From Acidimicrobiales bacterium (lineage in GTDB: Bacteria; Actinomycetota; Acidimicrobiia; Acidimicrobiales; Iamiaceae), in NCBI GenBank assembly GCA_020439605.1, contig JAGQSI010000007.1, forward strand, positions 14,798-20,832: a stretch of 6,035 nucleotides of DNA, written 5' to 3'. A program made the position numbers and the translations under genes. A model generated the notes under the pieces. The model was not told where the DNA came from and made no database searches. It saw only the letters and a list, made by a program, of their open reading frames with translations. Positions 4,482 to 6,035 of this stretch are shown one piece after another (the stretch's first letter is position 1; each line of letters starts with the position of its first letter).

Positions 4482-5753
4482 TTAGGACTTTGTACCCGGG
4501 GCCGGAGCGTCTGGCGGTGTTGGCGAGTCTGGCGGTGTTGGTGAGTCTGGCGGTGTCGACAGGAAGAACACCGAAACACCTCGAATCAAGCTGTCGAGCA
4601 ACGCCGCGCCAGCACACAGAAGGGCGAGTTTGCCTTGTTGAAAAGCAAAGGCGAACCCTGCCGAGTTCAGCGCGGCAAATCCAAACCAGGACCTGGTTCT
4701 GGCAAAGCCTGCGCTGAGGATCTTGTGTCCTCCTCCACGGATCACCGGCAGCACGTAGGCCACCGAGCCCCAGATGATCTGTCCGTAGCCAGAGACCAAC
4801 AAGGTGCCCAGCCATCGACCATCGAGCGGGCCTTGTTGATCGAACGCTGATGCAGCCGCCCCCAGAACACTTATCGCCCACCACAACGTGCCCGCCCACA
4901 GCCCCAGTAGGCGAGGCCCGGCCCAGGTGAGTTGGCGTCTTGTGGGCCGCGGTAGGAGAAATCCGATGGATATGACTCCGAGACCATGAGCAACGAGAGC
5001 GAATCCGCCGAAGGTTTCGGATCCATTGAGCAGCGCAATCGCAGCGACAGTGAGCGTGATGGTCTGCCATGTCAGAACTGTGACGACCCGAGGCTTTGTG
5101 ACCGCAGGAGACATCTTGGTTCTGCCAACCGTGGCGATGAACGGGGGCAGCGTGCTTATGGCCACTATGCCGATGAGCCCAAGGAGGTTGAGCACAATGT
5201 GGGTGTTTCGCAGCGCAGGGGTGGGGGAGTTGGCTGCCATGTCCGCGCCTAGCGCTGCTCCGGTGATCCCGGCGATCACCGCGATCACATAGCCGGCCAC
5301 CACCAGATCAAATCTGCGTTCCACTCCTCGTCTCACGGTGAACACGAGCAACGCTCCGAGCAGGCCAAGCCCGAGCGCGTAGATCAAAGCACCGAGAACA
5401 GGGATCCAGGTGGGCCCGCTGCTCTGGCGCCCTATGACCAACATGGCAACGCCGACGACGATCAGCGCCCGTTGTAGCGCCACCGCAAGATCAGATGGAG
5501 CAGCAGCGGCGGACCATGTGACGGTGAGCCAAAGAGAAACCGAACTAATTAGCAGGACCGTGGCCCCGGTGAGAGCTAGGTGCAGCGCTGCCCAGCGAAG
5601 CTCAAACGCGGCGGTTCCAACTGCACACGAAATGAATCCAGCGATGAGCGGAAGGCTCCAGCGCAACTGGCGCTGCGAAAGCCGCACCCGATCCTGGGCA
5701 CCTCTGGGACGTTTAGTTGCTGGACCCGCTTTGGCGTTGAGCGAATCCGACAT
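4482..5753 (-). CDS. Polytopic membrane protein, actinobacterial 'copper oxidase'/NnrS-like type
   Basis: This is an integral membrane protein of 423 residues with about twelve hydrophobic segments, roughly at 33-52, 55-80, 93-108, 116-140, 149-172, 184-207, 225-242, 248-267, 282-302, 313-337, 356-371 and 375-398. The pattern ALHLALTGA (His58), RNTHIVLNLLGLIGIV (His185) and WGSVAYVLPVIRGGG (328-342) with a later LNSAGF matches, from memory, an uncharacterised actinobacterial family that resembles heme-copper oxidase subunit I and NnrS proteins and often occurs near nitrite- or NO-related genes. His58, His185, His256 and His343 are candidate heme or metal ligands. The N-terminus (1-30) is basic and soluble. 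The tail (399-423) is a Pro/Asp-rich repeat, not membrane. No ribosome site is evident before the ATG. It starts 42 bases after the DUF59 stop, so co-transcription is likely. The function is not established. Confidence 0.75.
   Translation of the reverse strand: MSDSLNAKAGPATKRPRGAQDRVRLSQRQLRWSLPLIAGFISCAVGTAAFELRWAALHLALTGATVLLISSVSLWLTVTWSAAAAPSDLAVALQRALIVVGVAMLVIGRQSSGPTWIPVLGALIYALGLGLLGALLVFTVRRGVERRFDLVVAGYVIAVIAGITGAALGADMAANSPTPALRNTHIVLNLLGLIGIVAISTLPPFIATVGRTKMSPAVTKPRVVTVLTWQTITLTVAAIALLNGSETFGGFALVAHGLGVISIGFLLPRPTRRQLTWAGPRLLGLWAGTLWWAISVLGAAASAFDQQGPLDGRWLGTLLVSGYGQIIWGSVAYVLPVIRGGGHKILSAGFARTRSWFGFAALNSAGFAFAFQQGKLALLCAGAALLDSLIRGVSVFFLSTPPDSPTPPDSPTPPDAPAPGTKS
4509..4557 (-). 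repeat. 18-bp in-frame tandem repeat coding a Pro-rich C-terminal tail
   Basis: Two full 18-base units (4509-4526 and 4527-4544), differing at one base, and a partial third (4545-4557) run in tandem. On the coding minus strand each unit gives six residues of the type SPTPPD, producing the tail STPPDSPTPPDSPTPPDAP. Because the period is a multiple of three, copy-number change would alter tail length without a frameshift. The near-identity of the copies points to recent slippage. Confidence 0.85.
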
Positions 5754-5761
5754 GGTCTAGG

Positions 5762-5786
5762 GCGGCGGGCTGGAGCGGCGGGTTGG
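5762..5786. repeat. Short direct repeat between the DUF59 and membrane-protein genes
   Basis: GCGGCGGGCTGG (5762-5773) recurs as GCGGCGGGTTGG (5775-5786) with one change and a 13-base period. It fills most of the 42-base gap between the two minus-strand genes. It gives no ribosome site for the membrane-protein ATG. It may be simple GC-rich duplication. Confidence 0.55.
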
Positions 5787-5795
5787 TGCGACCGC

Positions 5796-6035
5796 TTAGA
5801 GAAGCCCTAGTTGGAGCCGAGCCGCATCGGACAGTCGTCCGAAGTCCCACGCCGGCTCCCACACCAGTTCTGCGGTGACGTTGTCCACCCCGGGCACCTC
5901 GGCCACGACGCGCTGGACGTCATCCAACAAGACATCTCCCATTCCGCAACCCGGTGAAGTCATCGACATGTCGATGGAGATGGTTCTGCTTCCGTCTGGC
6001 TCTGTCACTTCATCGCAGCGGTAGATGAGGCCAAG
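5796..6035 (-). CDS. DUF59/MIP18-family Fe-S cluster assembly protein (SufT/PaaD-like), 5' end missing
   Basis: This is the C-terminal 79 residues of a small cytoplasmic protein of the DUF59 (MIP18, SufT/PaaD-like) family, which assists maturation of iron-sulfur proteins. The reading frame stays open to the right edge, beginning LGLIY, so the true start lies outside the window; the GTG at 6008 is internal because LGLIYRCDEV upstream of it belongs to the domain. Visible signatures are LGLIY, MSMTSPGCGMGD with the conserved cysteine (residue 30 of the visible part), VPGVDNVTAELVWEPAW and the end LSDAARLQLGLL. About 20 to 30 N-terminal residues are probably missing, judged from usual family length. 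It is probably the first of a minus-strand operon with the membrane protein and the split-barrel protein. No suf or isc genes are visible, so its client is unknown. Confidence 0.9.
   Translation of the reverse strand, partial: LGLIYRCDEVTEPDGSRTISIDMSMTSPGCGMGDVLLDDVQRVVAEVPGVDNVTAELVWEPAWDFGRLSDAARLQLGLL

Noticed and set aside
4382..4579. Longer N-terminus for the split-barrel protein, starting at 4579
   Set aside because: The extra residues are a His/Arg/Gln-rich string produced by reading the Pro-rich repeat of the membrane-protein gene in another frame; it would overlap that gene by about 98 bases.
4402..5070. Minus-strand ORF of 222 codons inside the membrane-protein gene
   Set aside because: It is a shifted-frame shadow of the gene with conserved membrane segments and has no coherent domain.
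6006..6008. GTG as the start of the DUF59 protein
   Set aside because: The frame continues upstream to the edge with LGLIYRCDE, which belongs to the conserved domain, so the gene is truncated by the window and not started there.

Overview
The window looks like a chromosomal segment of an actinobacterium with moderately high GC and frequent GTG starts. The protein styles (an actinobacterial NuoF-like flavoprotein, an actinobacterial-type polytopic 'copper oxidase'-like membrane protein, and a small split-barrel flavoprotein) suggest something near the Acidimicrobiia. That placement is my inference from sequence style, not from a marker gene.

Layout, left to right. (1) Bases 1-106 hold no resolvable gene, but include a 12-bp perfect palindrome (22-33). 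(2) A NuoF-like NADH-binding iron-sulfur flavoprotein (107-1495, +) appears without NuoE or NuoG partners. (3) A 211-bp gap holds a 16-bp tandem repeat and an inverted repeat. (4) A DUF808/YedI-type membrane protein follows (1707-2687, +). It converges, with only 6 bp between stop codons, on (5) a group III truncated hemoglobin (2694-3128, -). (6) A 113-bp divergent promoter region carries a 28-bp imperfect dyad and separates the hemoglobin from (7) a winged-helix regulator of the COG2345/SufR type with three cysteines in its C-terminal half (3242-3916, +). (8) On the minus strand, reading from the right edge leftwards, come a DUF59/MIP18-type iron-sulfur assembly protein (5796 to the edge, 5' end missing), a polytopic membrane protein with conserved histidines (4482-5753), and a pyridoxamine-phosphate-oxidase-like flavoprotein (3986-4405). 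The three are closely spaced and may be one operon.

How the parts may fit together. The right-hand two thirds is rich in heme, flavin and Fe-S proteins. The most attractive hypothesis is a redox or nitric-oxide/oxygen response locus: a regulator with a possible Fe-S cluster divergently controls a truncated hemoglobin and sits near a heme/copper-type membrane protein and an Fe-S assembly factor. The sequence directly shows the gene order, the cysteine and histidine motifs and the dyad between the divergent genes. The regulatory link and the NO connection are inference.
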